Positions 20,164-32,743 of a DNA stretch of 64,000 nucleotides are shown here, one piece after another. This DNA comes from Histoplasma ohiense. Lineage: Eukaryota > Ascomycota > Eurotiomycetes > Onygenales > Ajellomycetaceae. A program made the translations under genes and the position numbers. The number at the start of each line of letters is the position of its first letter. The first letter of the stretch is position 1. Where the stretch lies: positions 930,001 through 994,000 of the forward strand of contig JAEVHH010000004.1 in the NCBI GenBank assembly GCA_017607445.1. The letters run 5' to 3'. The notes below the pieces were generated by a model that worked only from the letters and a program-made list of their open reading frames with translations, made no database searches and was not told where the DNA came from.

Positions 20164-22344
20164 CTTTGCCGTATATATAGATATCGATATGTCGTGTGTG
20201 GTTTATGGTATTAGAGTCCAGACTCCGGAATATTGATGTATAGTTTTTGAATAAGTCCAGACGTATATAATGAAAGTGGAGGATCGATTGGAAGCCTGCA
20301 ATCTCAATATCCCTCGGTGTGAAACAGTAAGGAGTGGCAGAAGAAGCGATAAGGAAAACGAATGAGTTGATAGATTGGTCAAAGGAGTGAGCGGCTAACA
20401 AGTCATCCAGCTGGGGGGGTCTGATGGATGTTAATTAATACATCAAACACCCGACACCTGTATATAGTGAAAGAACAGTGGATGTTGTTTGTGTTTGGTT
20501 TCTCGGTGAATGGACCGCAATCCAGTGGCGATGCGGAGCCCGTCTACTATCTATTCTGTTGCTTTGTCTATACACTCCTCAACTGGGTAAGAATAAGGTA
20601 GTTGTTTCACTTCTGAATTCCAGGCAACGGGGTGGTGGATTGGATCTTTGATATTTATTCGTGAGGGGAGGAAATTGCAGAATCGACGACTGAAACGAAC
20701 GACAAAATTACCTCCTCTTTGAAGCGGTAGATGCACGAAGGCAAAAGAATGAATAGCTTCACCTAGCTGTCTTCCAAAGACAGGAGATGCAGCCCTTGGG
20801 GGAGTGGTGAAAAGGGAGTGAAGGTTGAGGAGGGAAGAGAAGACACAGCGGAGATAGCGACAAGAGATGGAGCAGAAAGATGGCCAATTTCCCCCTTCGT
20901 CCACCAGGGGAACAGGCGCACTCAGTCGAGCCGCCTGATTTGTACGGGAATTTCAGATTGAGACCGCTAACATCTTAGTGTCGCTAGGCACCTGGGCAGC
21001 AAGGGCTCCCTATCCATCCCCACCAGCAGCGCGGTTTTAGTGCACAGCTGCCAGAGCCCACGGTCTCACACGCTGTCAGCAGGAAGGGGGATGAAACAAG
21101 ATCCAAGCACCCGGCAGAAGGGTTCAAATTATCAAGCGGGCACTTTTTATATTTCCTCGGGTTTCTCAACGCTGCTTGGGATGTCATCCCCGTTCTCAGG
21201 AGCCTGATAACTATCCTCAATGAGCCTCAGCGTTTACTACTCCCCAAGCCGTTATCCAGCGGCCCCAAGGAGGATCGTTCCAAGGTTGGTGTCACTGCCG
21301 TTGCCATGATTTGCGACCGGATCAGGTGTGATTGTCGAGCATCAGGATCGATCCTAATCTGCCTTGTTCCGCGAATGAGCAGGCGGCTTTTCCCATTCGT
21401 TCACAGATCCCCTGCTTTTTTCGCCTCCCTAGCAGAAGGGGAAAAGAAAGGGAAATAAAGACAATAAAATGCAAGGATGCATGCGAATTTTCCTCACTCC
21501 TTTGTCCCAAGGCATGAGCAGAACTTTCCACCGGAGCGACCCGCGGCTGGCAGCGAGGAACAAGGAGACTCCACGTCCCCTCAAGAATGTTCCCTGGATC
21601 CACGTTTGTTGCATTGCAGTTCAGGTACTAGCCAACCACCGTCTAGACATCCCTCGCCTTGGCCCTGGATGACATCTCCTGTTGAATCCTGTGATTGGGA
21701 GTTGGGAACAACTGATGAAACCGGTCGCTTTCGGCGGGCGCCAACCGCTGCCAAGTGGGCCCTCTCATCCCTGGTGGGATAAACTTCCGGATTGATAATT
21801 CTATCAATGCGAGGACTCTGTAAATCTGGTTGCGTTCTGCGTCCTGCGTTCATGTGCTGCGGGCGCAGTAAGCCTTATGGATATGGTGGATTTGAACCCC
21901 CTCGCTAGAAGGGCTTTTTTTTTCCCCCCCTAAGAATAATAAATATGTAAAAAATAAGTGGAGGAGGATGGATCGAGAATTCTCGCTTCCGGCTCTCTGC
22001 ACAGCCAAGAGGCACTACGAGAGAGACGGTTTGTCCGGCTGTCCACAGTAAAGAATGAAGGAATGCAAAAGTCTATTTATACTTTTACAAGCTCTGTCCC
22101 TTCATCGATGGTTTTGGATACTGGTACGTTTTAGCTATCAGTATTAGTTGTGATGGTGCCAGGCTCGGGCAGGCCCTTAAACCACCAGATCAAAAAAGAT
22201 CACACACAATAACAGCAGCAGCAGTTATTGGAGCCTGTACCCTTTCGTTAATGCTCCCGGAGATGCCGAGGTCTCCCTGCCCTACGTCGTGATATTAAAT
22301 ATCTGCAATGACATGAACTGAAAAGAAAAATATAACAACAAAAA
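20164..22344. other. 2.2-kb intergenic region upstream of the DUF1996 gene
   Basis: It carries the DUF1996 promoter on its left and the 3' end of the next gene on its right. Frames of 60-117 codons occur on both strands but show no recognisable motif, splice pattern or codon structure. A short tRNA-like T-arm at about 21880-21900 was examined and rejected. Confidence 0.5.
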
Positions 22345-23989
22345 TCATTCTTGCTTTAGCAATTCCTGCCTGTCCGTCGTATCAACAAGTGTGTACCCTT
22401 TGTTGATAAGCTCATCTGCCGCAATCCCAGCACACCAATCCTTCATTACCCCAGCTTTTGGGGCATATCTAAAAAAACCAAGGACGTCCCCATCCCCATT
22501 CCAGATAGCACTTCCACATATCCCTTCTGGGAGGGTGCTTGACATGTCCTGCCCCATATAGTTCCAAATTGTAAATACCCAGTGCTGGTTTGGCTGAAAA
22601 GAATCGTCAATAGGGACTCGTTGAAATGAAGTCATCAACAAGTTACCCAATACACAGCCCGTGTCGGGTGAGTCTAAATAGATAGTATTTCCTTCTGGGG
22701 GAACCTTGGCGCTGGCGAAGCGTTTAAGCTGAATAGACTCTAATATAGAATTCTGAAATGTAACATTAGAAAACTTTTCAGTCTCTCGCAATTTTACAAG
22801 GGCGACATCTGTATGTGTGACATCCATAATCAGTTCACCGATATCGCGCCCTCTAGGAAGTGGATGGTTGACTATGAGGCCGCATTCGTCCGGGAAACCA
22901 TGAGACGCGACCGTCATGAACTCGTTCCCAACAGCATCCCTCACGAGAACCCCGGCTGTTGTTGACAGAAACGTGCCTGGCTTGCTTGGCAAGTAGTCCG
23001 ATGTTACCCTGAGCCCAGGTTGAAGAGTACTGTACTCATTATTATCGTGGTTATTTGGGGTTGGGTCCGTGAGGCGGCAAGCTGGAAGACTTGCAGGTCG
23101 TCCTATCTCATCCTCATAGATGTAAAAACACCTAATGTTTGCAGCCCCACTTAGCAGCTTCGTGGGGTCAGTATTGCGATGTTCAAGTACGATGATGACA
23201 TGACTTTTCAAGTACATGACCTCGGTGATCGAAATGCCTTGTTCCTGAAAGTAAGTCTTGATGCTGATAAAAAGAGGCTCCCAGTCCTGCATGCCTCGAC
23301 CATTTAGATCTTTAGAAATCGACGGGTTCTTCACGTAAGCAGGAATTCCAATTGGCCGGGGTATATGCTGGGGACCTATTTCTGGTGCGAAACAGACTGG
23401 AACTCCCGCTATTGTTCTTGGCCAGGGCTTGGGGGGCATTTTGGTTTGAAGGAAGATAAGAAACATGCTATCCATGGCTAAACCGCAAGTTTCCGGAAAG
23501 ATGCTAGATAAGATATTTCTATTTTCTTCATTATAAAATGCATCTGGGTTTTCTCGGAGGTCGAAGGGGAGGATAATATGTTGCAGTGGTGGGGGGGGAG
23601 CTTGTTCGGGGGATGATAACTCGCGTTGCAACAGTGGATTCGTAAAAAATGTTTGTCTTTCATCTAAGACAATAAAACCATCAGCGCTTAATGAGTGGGA
23701 TGTATCGAGGCTTATACTTACCAATACGAGCTTGAGGGGCAGATGTTGGCCATCCAAGAGGATTCGGGACGCTTGACCGCTGAACAGTATCCGCCCTGTG
23801 TTTCCTAGTGGGACTAGTAATGACCGCGATTCTTTTCGCAGATGATTCTTCGCTGGATGGCGTGATTTTGCGTTTCCTGTTAGGGGAGGGAGTCGAAACA
23901 GGCTGGCCCTTTGGAGTAACTATGATCGGCGAAATGAGAAGCATCTCGGCGGTGTCCGAGAGCTTCACAGGGGTGCTTGAAGACGTCAT
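22345..23989 (-). CDS. unrecognised protein with a chymotrypsin-like (Cys-nucleophile) protease-like domain
   Basis: Two exons on the minus strand, 23989-23722 and 23663-22345; 528 residues. The junction joins PQAR-I to DERQTFF. The first 90 residues are polar and disordered, with a basic patch NRKRK. I do not recognise the family by name. Residues about 310-510 look like a trypsin-fold peptidase: TVASHGF (His344), HTDVALVKL (Asp375), and GICGSAIWNGDGDVLGFF, where Cys472 sits where chymotrypsin has its Ser in GDSGG. Spacings of 31 and 97 residues are close to the chymotrypsin order His-Asp-Ser. No signal peptide is seen, so an intracellular location is likely. Activity is an inference; it could be a dead protease-fold protein. 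Confidence 0.82.
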
Positions 23990-24395
23990 AGCTAGCTGAT
24001 GAGTGAGAGCACGACGCGTCGGGTGAGCGAGAATGAATATTCGTAGTTGTTGATTGTATTCGCAAAAGAGCTGAGGATAAAGATGAAAAGGAACTTTCGT
24101 CGTCGAGGATTCTCAGAGGAGGAGCGGTGTAAATGGTGGTGGTGATGGTGATGCTCGATGAATCCAGGAAGCAAGCAACCTAAGTTGGTATTCTGCCAGC
24201 CATACTCTCACCGCCCTTACCACTCTTTCGGGATAGATTACGTCATGGTAAAATTAAAATTATGGAATGTAATGGTTTTAGATATACGCCCGTATTAAAT
24301 AAATTCGGCTTGTCAACTTTTCGTTTATCAATCACAACTAGGTGATATCTAAGTGAAACACCCTTTCAACATCCCACACAGTCCGTGACTCAAAT
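23990..24395 (-). promoter_or_regulatory. upstream region of the protease-like gene
   Basis: 406 bases between the start of the protease-like gene and the stop of the rhodopsin-like gene, both on the minus strand. It is AT-rich at 24240-24360. No specific element is recognised. Confidence 0.45.
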
Positions 24396-25908
24396 TCATT
24401 CCTTAGTAGTGATTGTATGCGAAACATCAACCGTTTTCATGATCCCATGGCCAGTGAAGGAGTGAAGCCCGTGGTTGTGGGAATGCTTAGTGCCTGGCTC
24501 GTCAGCTCGGATTGCAGTCTCAACCTTCAAGTCTGGCTGTGCATGTGAGGCTAGGATTTCTTGGTCAGACCCTGCATCATTAAAGCTGCCTTGGGACCCA
24601 GCTATTTTGGAGCTGGACCCTGTCAGTGTGTCCGTTCCGGCCAGCTCGCAGTCATAGCTCCTGCTGCCATTTCGCGACATGTATTCGTTCGATACGCGGT
24701 TGAGTAACGCGGCGAGCGACGGGAGACAGGCGCAGATTATCCCAATGCTCACCTCCGCGTTCCTGTGTGTATCAATTTCTCTTTAGTTTCATAAAAGCGA
24801 TATTAAAGGGTTGCGGTTTAATATCTTACCCCCAAAGGTTGATTTGCATGAACACATAAGTCTGATCTTTGGCATTCCCCTTCTGAACTATCAAAACCAA
24901 TCTCACAATGCTCGATGCACAAGCCAAACCACCTGCCCCCAAAATGCCAATGACACGGATTTTCTTCTTAAGAGACATCTGCAGCGAATGGGTCAAAAGA
25001 AGCGGCAAGACCAAAATTGTCAAGTCGCTCACGACACTGATAATTGCATCCGCTAGAATAATGGCTCGTTCATCCAAGCATGACCCATTCGAAGCCTGAC
25101 CCATCCAAAAGTGGGATATGGGCATACAGATGCGGATTTTAACGATGATCGCGGGAACGTAATATGCGAGCAGTACCCCAAAGTATACATATATGAACCT
25201 TACCGTTTTGCGGTAAGGCGCGAAAACTCGGGTTAGGATTAGGAGGATGGATGCCTTCGTGAGAAATGCGGCTGGTCCGTATATGACCATGGTTCCGTAC
25301 ACGGTCTGTTTTGTTGTACTCAATTGATGAGCAGTTGATACTGTTTATCCAATTCCCTTTTTTTACGCACCTTATTGAACGGGACAAGATCTGCCTTTGG
25401 GACATCCCATTGGTGATACCCACCACCATATTTGCCCACTACAAGGGGATCAGTCAGTGCATTGGATGAATTAAGCAATGCGCCATACTTCAAGGGAGAC
25501 GAACTCAAAATTGCAATGATGGAATAACCAATTCCGAGAAACTAAAGCGGTAAGTCAGCCATATTGCCTCGACAGATGCACAGACAAAGTTGGATGCACA
25601 AACCCAAGCAAGCGAACAACACCCTTTTTGCATGTGTTAGCTCCTGCTCTTGTCCTTGGAACAAACGATGAAGGGGAGACAATTGTCCGAACCAGCAGAT
25701 ATAACTTACAATCTTCCCTTCCGAACCCCCTATTAACACAAACCCGGACATACATCCTCAACAAGAAAATTATCGACGTTAAGGAGATGCAGAGACCCTG
25801 CGTGATAAGATTCCACATATGTAATGCCTCTCCCGGCCCGTCGAAGTTGGACTCGATGCCCGACGGAGGCGTCAGAGCTGCCTCTGTTTGAGCGGCCGCG
25901 GATGCCAT
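24396..25908 (-). CDS. fungal rhodopsin-like seven-helix integral membrane protein
   Basis: Five exons on the minus strand: 25908-25710, 25623-25604, 25541-25371, 25305-24830, 24762-24396; 410 residues. Splicing gives the family layout: an extracellular N-terminus, helix 1 (LCISLTSIIFLLRMYVRV), the conserved FGREDWCCSLAW block, then helices around FLGIGYSIIAIL, GPAAFLTKASILLIL, VYFGVLLAYYVPAIIV, SDLTILVLPLLL and NLWGNAEVSIGIICACLPSL. The tail after about 310 is polar and cytosolic. Proteins of this family include PTH11-like receptors, but most members have no known ligand. Exon 2 is only 20 bases and is called because it alone restores the conserved aspartate-tryptophan block and the frame. 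No CFEM cysteine domain is present. Confidence 0.88.
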
Positions 25909-28900
25909 AGTTTCGCCTCTAGTGACTATGAAAATACCTCACGCTATCTCTTCTTCAACGTCTTCCCCTTCTTACTCTTCCCCTTCTTCTTTTCCTTCCC
26001 CCCGTCTCAGCAAACAGAGTCAAACGAATGACGAAAACAAAATTACTTTTCGACGACTCACAAATCAAAACCATATACTTTTGAATCAGAAAAGTCATGA
26101 AATCTCAACAAACGAATTAGAAAAGGAAATAGAAAAGCGAGGGGACAAGAGGAGCGGTAGGATTGGATGGACGGATAGGGGATGAAGAGAGATTTTCCCG
26201 TCTGAAAAGATGATAAATATCAAGGTCTTTTCGTCTCCGTTTGGTTGATATTTGTCGTTGAAACAGTGTGATGTCTTTTTGCGGATCTCTCTCACTCCTC
26301 TTTTAACCACATCCGGTCCAGTCTCCGTCCACGCCTAACAAAAATTCCGATATTGATCCCACAATTTCATTATCAGCGGTTATGTTTGCCAATGCAGGAA
26401 TGGAAAGGAAAAAGTCATTTCTCTGTCGTGTTTGGAGGACATGGGGCGCGAAGCCGTCTCCTTCTTATCTTACGTCCAAATGGAGGAGAACATAGCGTTT
26501 CGATAGCTATGTGTGTGACACGCTCACCGAATGAGAAAAAAATTCAAAATTTACCAGAAGCTTTTATCATTAGGGCTGATGCAGGTATGTACCTCCCGCA
26601 GAGCGACTCCATCTGACCTTTCTGTATCTGTTCAAGCAGACAAAAAGATATAGTAGAGCACTAGGGTCTAGATGCGCGGATCATACGTCTAAGTGGACAT
26701 ATTTCGCTAACTTTTTGTCGTTGCTTTCCCAGTCGAATTGATGTGATCGAATTTGGCCGTAGGCTACTTTCAACTACACAGATGGTTTAGCAGTGTGTTA
26801 CCTCTTGTGCTGGGTTGTGCCAAAGGGGAACCCTGTGATTCTTTTGTTGATGTATTGGGACTGAACGAGAAGTGACCCTGCATTTTGTCCCCAATCCGAT
26901 GGCATTGATGGATAGCTACACATTTCGTCTCCCCTATCCTGTGTATCCGTGAGACTATGGATTAAAGTTATATTTTCTGGGCTATCACGCCTCTACCTCG
27001 AAGGACCCGATTAAGGATTCAGTGGCCCGAGCGTGTTTTAGATCAGTGATGTGTGACATAAACAATAACGGAGCGCCCTTAATTTTGCCAGCAGCCAAGG
27101 AACCGCCAATTTACCTTCGCGCCCTGTATGCTGAGGTGGGTGAAATACGGCGAAAGGAGTAGGGTGTACAAGGGCCCGCAGAGCAACTACTATGAGATAC
27201 AAAATGCTAGGACCGAGAGGGTTGAGGTGCAGAATCGGCACTGCTCCCGTTATAGTGCAAGTCCCGCCGGGCCCGGCTTTGGCCGCTTTGGGTACGGAAT
27301 GATCGAGCTCTCGGGAACTCCGGGAAGTACTGCAACTATGGTGAAGCACGTACTATGGCAAACCACCTATGAAGTTGCTTCTTCGGTGACATTGGGTAGT
27401 CCTTGGTTATGAGGGCTGGTTATAAAATGGACTGATTACGGAGGTGTCCTCGGCTGTATTTATCTGTGTTAAGGAGTTGTTTATGAATCGGCCCCTGACA
27501 AGATTTCAAGCGGATGGGGATATTTTGCTAACACAACAAAGCCAACTGACAGGAAAACTGTGTTGACTCATCTGGCAAATTTGCGAAATCCTAAGTATCT
27601 CTCTCGCGGCCAACTTGAGATGTCAACTGACAGCATTCATACATAACATCACATATACCATATGTCATGCGTGTCTATAATATTCCGACGACCTTCCCTT
27701 CTACATGCAATATGCACAAAATCCCCTCATCTGGTGGTGAGGATGGCCTTACCATGTACATGTACATATCCGTTCTTATTACAGGGAAAAGGTCTTCAAA
27801 ACCACCAACACACTCTATAAATGTAGGAATCTTTCTCTCCTCTATAAAAAAGCTGTATCCTCCAGCTCTGTCATTGAAATGCTATTTAAATGCACAGTAC
27901 AGCTACATGCCTCCACTGAGGGCCCTGACATATCCCTCCGGAGGAATTGGTTACGATTTCACGATACTTGGCATCAAACCCTGGTAGATATATAAATTCA
28001 GTCCGGCCCTCATCCCGAAGCTTGTGGGATAAGCCAGCCCAGCTAGTCTAGATTTAAAATGCACCATGTAGGTGTGCTCTGTAACCGTTGGGCTAGTGCG
28101 GGGGAAAACAAGTCGCACGTTACTATGCATGTGCTGCGTATGTATGACTATAGAGTACATGCATTATAATTCTCATAAACTAGCTATATTTTGATAGCTG
28201 TTGGGTTTATTCTTGTGGAACCCCCTTTTCCTCCTTTTTTTTTCAGTCGTGTATATACAGTTCATGTTCCAAAAAGGGTATATTTCAGCGCAAAGGGATA
28301 GAGATATTGAAGGGGGCCTTCATTCCCGGCATACTAGAGCTGGGTTTCTAGTTGTAGGTGGGTTGTTTTTAAGTAGAGAAATTGTTACATATTTTTCAGC
28401 GTTTGTCAAAAGCGGTATTTGACCTAATAAGCCTGTTCTGTGTGGTGGGCCAAACAGTGGGGAGCCTACGCTGCATACAGTACATTACCAAATTCTGATA
28501 GACACATGCACAAGCGTTGGTAGATGATTAGAGATGATGGTGGAGGGCAGAGTGAGGTCATACGTCGGGTTGGCGATTTGCAAAGTCTGTGTCTACCAAT
28601 CGTTAGAGAGTAAGGGTGTATGTAATTGGTATATTATCTGCTCGCTCAATATTGAGGAGGTGCGATTGGAAGATTTTTTTGGTTTCTGACGGAGAAGAGG
28701 TGGGAGCACGGAGGGAGTGACCACTGTGTTATATAAATTGTCAAGTCAACTAGTAGGGGTAAAAAACAAAAGACTGATATTTTTGTCCATTTCCGAAATT
28801 AATCTCAAAGAGTTCAAATCGTTTGTCGGTAGGCACTAATCTTGGGGAAATACAATCCAAAATAGTTCTTTAGATGATGCAGATCTAATAAGAAGGCGGA

Positions 28901-29071
28901 GAGGTCTCAAAAGAATGGCGGATATTGTAAAAAAATAATTCCAAAAAAGGGAGGAAGGAGGGGTTAAGGCGAAAGCTTGTCGGATTAGGATTATTCTCCG
29001 TTTCCGTACGACGTGTTTCAGTATAAAGTTATGAAACAAATCCATCGAGGGTGCTCATTTAGACAATCTGA
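25909..29071. other. 3.2-kb intergenic region
   Basis: It includes the promoter of the rhodopsin-like gene on its left and the 3' end of the cyclase gene on its right. Frames at 26095-26310, 27038-27349, 27128-27412 and 27667-27987 show no recognisable domain and no continuation through splice sites. AT-rich, no repeat element recognised. Confidence 0.5.
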
Positions 29072-30421
29072 TCAGAAAATCGCGATAGCATTGGGCGGCG
29101 AAGAAACACCACCAGGCATATTGAGGGGAACTGACGAAAGGAAGAATGTCCATCTGCCCAGTTCTTGGCAGGTGTGCGAGAGTGTTTCGAGGTCGAAAAG
29201 TTCCCCTAAAACGCGGTAAGAAAAGGATCCCCACAAAACAAATTAGAGACGATCGAAAGCAAGTGAAGGGGGGTCGACTTGTAGATCAGAGATCCCCAGC
29301 CTGCTTACCTATTGGAACTCCCCAACCTGCAAGTAAATACTCGTGTAGGAAGATATCTGGGTTCTGTGGAGGATACACCTGGAAAAAGAAGAAACAACTT
29401 TGTCAGCTAAGAGTTTTTACATAAATTTATTCATATTTATGGAGAAGGCCACTGTAGGTCTGTTATCGGTCAGCAACGCATTTACCTCCCAGCTGATAGC
29501 ATCGCCTGCAACGGCGGAGAATCCCGTGTCCCAAAGCCAACGGAGCATTTCAGTCGTAGCTTCAACGCCCGCATGTTCTGGCTTCGGATTTACCGAGTAC
29601 GCCCGTTTTTGGTCATCAGTCATGACATTGTCCCACTCATTTGTCACTCCGATCCTGATGAATAGAATATCTCCACGTTTAAACGTCAGGTTACAATCGG
29701 CAGAAATCTCTAAGATATCCGATAGGCGGATTTGATGAGTGGAAAAAGTGCTATATTTAATTCCTCTTTTTGCGGCATAGGATGCGTAGTCAATAAGAAC
29801 TCCGCGGCCTGTGAGGAAAGGATGATAAAAGGTAGATTAGCACGCTTTTGCGAGCACCACAATGCTGCTTCATAGAAGCAAATATGAAGGATAAACGGAC
29901 CTGTAATTCCTTGACGAGCCCAGTATTGCATCCCGATACGATCGTTTGATCGATTAAGTATTTCACTAGCAGTGGTTCCCCCATAGAATACTCGTTCCGC
30001 AGATTTTCCATCGGTATCAGGTACGGGTTGCGAGAAATGACGTAGCCCGTCCCACTGGCTGCTTTGTTCTAATTCAACTGTTAATGAAATAGCTGTTTCA
30101 ACAAAGACGGGACAATTGTCAGGTAAACGCACGAGGGTTCATGATGTAAACATCGTCAAATGCAAGACCATTCAGAAGGGAGATGATATGATGCTGGCAA
30201 GGTTGCCGATTTAGATTCGCCAGTTCAAGTTTCGTCATCTCCCAACCAAGGGTCACCCGCACTCCCGTTTTGATTTCTGCAGCTGCTTCGGCGACGACTT
30301 CTGGGGTCAAAAGGGAAATTTTTCCTAGGCCCTCTTCCAGGCTCCCTGGTGCGCCTACCCACACCTGGCGAGGGTTTGGGAGTTTATCAAATGGGATATC
30401 GAATGGCGATATCTGGGCCAT
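29072..30421 (-). CDS. cyclase-family (metal-dependent hydrolase) protein, kynurenine-formamidase superfamily
   Basis: Five exons on the minus strand: 30421-30133, 30077-29901, 29808-29486, 29378-29309, 29205-29072; 330 residues. All junctions keep phase and rebuild conserved blocks of fungal cyclase-family proteins: MAQISPFDIPFDKLPNPRQV at the start, SSQWDGLRHF, QGITGRGVLIDYA, FKRGDILFIRIGVTNEW, GDAISWEVYPPQ, HEYLLAGWGVPIGELFDLE and VPLNMPGGVSSPPNAIAIF at the end. The superfamily hydrolyses amide or lactone bonds with a bound metal; arylformamidase is the best-known member. The substrate is not known for this fungal branch. No signal peptide is seen. A shorter first ATG at 30457 lies upstream, but the conserved start favours 30421. 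Confidence 0.9.
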
Positions 30422-30441
30422 GGTTGCCAACGGTTGCCAAC
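30422..30441 (+). repeat. 10-base tandem duplication GGTTGCCAAC x2
   Basis: Two perfect copies directly next to the cyclase start codon, hence in its 5' untranslated region on the minus strand. Confidence 0.95.
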
Positions 30442-31070
30442 GGTTATTCTTAAACAATATGATATTTGTGGTGTATGGGATAGCTTAACTGCGGAAGAAC
30501 CGAAAGACAAGATCGAGGTTTATTCATGTCGTACAATCCAATCCCATCATGTGTAACATCGTTTTGGGCCATAAGGAGATTAGATCCAGACAGCACATTG
30601 GTATTGACAACAATAATGACATCCTCAGTACCTTTTATATACCTGAACATGCCCCTCAAAACGGAGGATAAATAAGTGGTGAAATGCGTTTTCTTGGGGG
30701 TGTGAAAAGTCCCCAGAATCGTTTCCAATGACAAAACAAACTGAGGAGCATTCACTGTGCCAATTATAAGCCATACTTGGCATCATCTCCACAACGGGAG
30801 AGTATTCCTGCGCGGGAATTGCGCGGGAATCCTTATTTCTATAAAAGCATAATGATTGAATCATGTCATGTTCCTCTTGGATAATAAATGACGGCGCGCA
30901 TCCTGAGTGTGCGAGGAAACTAATTTTCGCCTTATGTTTGTTCTGCTCAGTAGGTAACTCTATAGTTGGGAACCAATAGATGAGGCATGAAGCCCAATCT
31001 CAAGAGTCCGTACGGGATATTTTTATCAGTCACTATGCATGGCTAAATCGGGAAAATACACCATACATGA

Positions 31071-31237
31071 TCATAGATGGATGTGACTTGGTCCCCAACA
31101 CATGGATTTTCTAACAACGTTCAAATCAGTCAAGTTAACGAACGGGAAGAAATCATCTCCAGCCACGAGGGAATGACCGTATTGGACATCATATTTATTT
31201 CCAGCTGTTCCCAAGCAATTGGCGGTAAAGTACTGGG
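31071..31237 (-). other. possible exon or gene remnant, unrecognised
   Basis: A 55-codon open frame preceded by a good 3' splice context (CACTAACAT branch motif, then CTGCAG). It reads through YFTANCLGTAGNKYDVQYG to a stop. Two upstream frames could join it using a GTATCA donor at about 31301, but no start and no family can be fixed. This may be chance. Confidence 0.2.
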
Positions 31238-32360
31238 CTGCAGTTTTCGTTGGATGTTAGTGCATGTATCACAAACTGAGGTAGCTCAGCAGCCTCGTGT
31301 TGGAATTGATACTCTTGCAGCTCTGGAGAGCCACGATACAGCAGATCATCCAGGACTCCAGGAATCAAAGTAATTTAGACCAAACAATGGCAATAATGCG
31401 AGAAATCGCGAGCCGGCTGCTATCGTCGTAGTTGGTGCCATGGTGGTGCTTCACGTTGGAAAGAGTGAGTTAGCTAGTCAAGGCGAGTTGCTGAGTCATC
31501 AGGGTGCCTATCAAAAGACGACAAGCAACGGTTTTTTGCAATCATCGGGCTCCATAGGGTGAGTTTCGAGCGGGTTTTCAAGTTAGTCACATTGCTTCCA
31601 CTTGCGTTTTCCATCAGGTCTGTTCGCAAATAGACTGGCGGGACATATTTTATCCTGGCTAATTCAATTTAACCTTGCGCTCGTGTCTGTCACCGATTTC
31701 GAGCCAGCCGTCTCCTGTGCAATAGATATTAGTACCCACTGTGCATTGATGGAAGTGTGCACAGACTGTAAACCTGCTGTCAGGCTATGCTAACAACTAA
31801 CCTGATGCATTTTCTACTCCATCAATCCATGGGAGAACTTCGCGTTTGCATAGTTCCTAGGACATATGCATGCGCAACACATAGGTTCAAAAGGTGACCA
31901 AAGCGATTGTCGATTCATTGCATCGGAAACTTGAAACACGAGGATATTCAAGGGTTTATTCCTTTCACCCACTCTCTTTTCCTCTCCTTTCTTTTCTTCT
32001 CTTTCGGATGTTCAATTGCTCATTTCCACCGGAGGTGCCTTTATACGCAGTTCTGGCTTTGCAAGGCAAAAGACAGATATCCTAAGCCAGGTATAATGGC
32101 TGAACCCACCGATTACACAGAAACTCGTGGCTTTGATGGCCATGTGTCGAGCAAGTTTTGACAGTTACTACGTTTTTCTTTTTATTTCCAAATTTGTTTA
32201 CTTACGGGGTGCCCTGCTATTCTTGGAAGCTGGTTCGTCTTACCAGCCTGGCCCAGTGCTGCAAAATGCGTGGCTGATACCTCTCACTTCGATACATGAA
32301 TTCTCTTTCTCTTGTGCGTTCTCAGTGGTTCTCACATCGAGTTCTGACAAGATCTGATTC

Positions 32361-32430
32361 TCACTTTCTATTTCTTTTATTCTTTCTCTCTTTCTTTCTT
32401 TCTCTCTTTCTCTCTTTCTTTCTTTCTTTC
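32361..32430 (+). promoter_or_regulatory. polypyrimidine (TTTC/CTCT) tract upstream of the MFS gene
   Basis: About 70 bases of almost pure C/T on the coding strand, 310-380 bases before the start codon. CT-rich boxes are common near fungal transcription starts; that role is inferred here. Confidence 0.55.
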
Positions 32431-32743
32431 GTACCTGGCATTGTGCTCTCGAAGCCCTACTCGGGTATTGCAACGACAATAGGAGAGTTAAACCCGTACG
32501 ACATTTCAACCAGCTTTGATTCTTTAAAATAGCCTGCACTTGTCTATGCTCTTGCTATTCTCTAAGGCGCCATCCTCCATTTCCTTTTTAGTGGAGCGTT
32601 TCTGGCTTTTGTTCCGTTGTTGCCGTTTTGTTCATGTCACCATTCTGCTCCCCAATCCCTATGATATTTTTAGGTGTTAAGAGCTCTACTACTCCCTTCC
32701 ACTCACCCCCAATTCCATTAATCTCTTTAAGCTTGCGCTCAAT

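Larger units (their letters stand above)
30422..32743. other. 2.3-kb divergent spacer between the cyclase and sugar-transporter genes
   Basis: It holds both promoters. A 10-base tandem duplication abuts the cyclase start (30422-30441), and a pyrimidine tract at 32361-32430 precedes the transporter. A 55-codon frame with an exon-like 3' splice context at 31071-31237 (minus strand) is described under findings. No confident gene. Confidence 0.5.

Noticed and set aside
21875..21905. tRNA-like T-arm (minus strand GGTTCAAATCC with a nearly paired stem)
   Set aside because: The matching 5' acceptor strand, D-arm and anticodon arm are absent at the expected distance, so there is no tRNA.
27128..27412. 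94-codon + strand frame with some codon bias
   Set aside because: No recognisable motif, no splice continuation, and an overlapping minus-strand frame of similar length.
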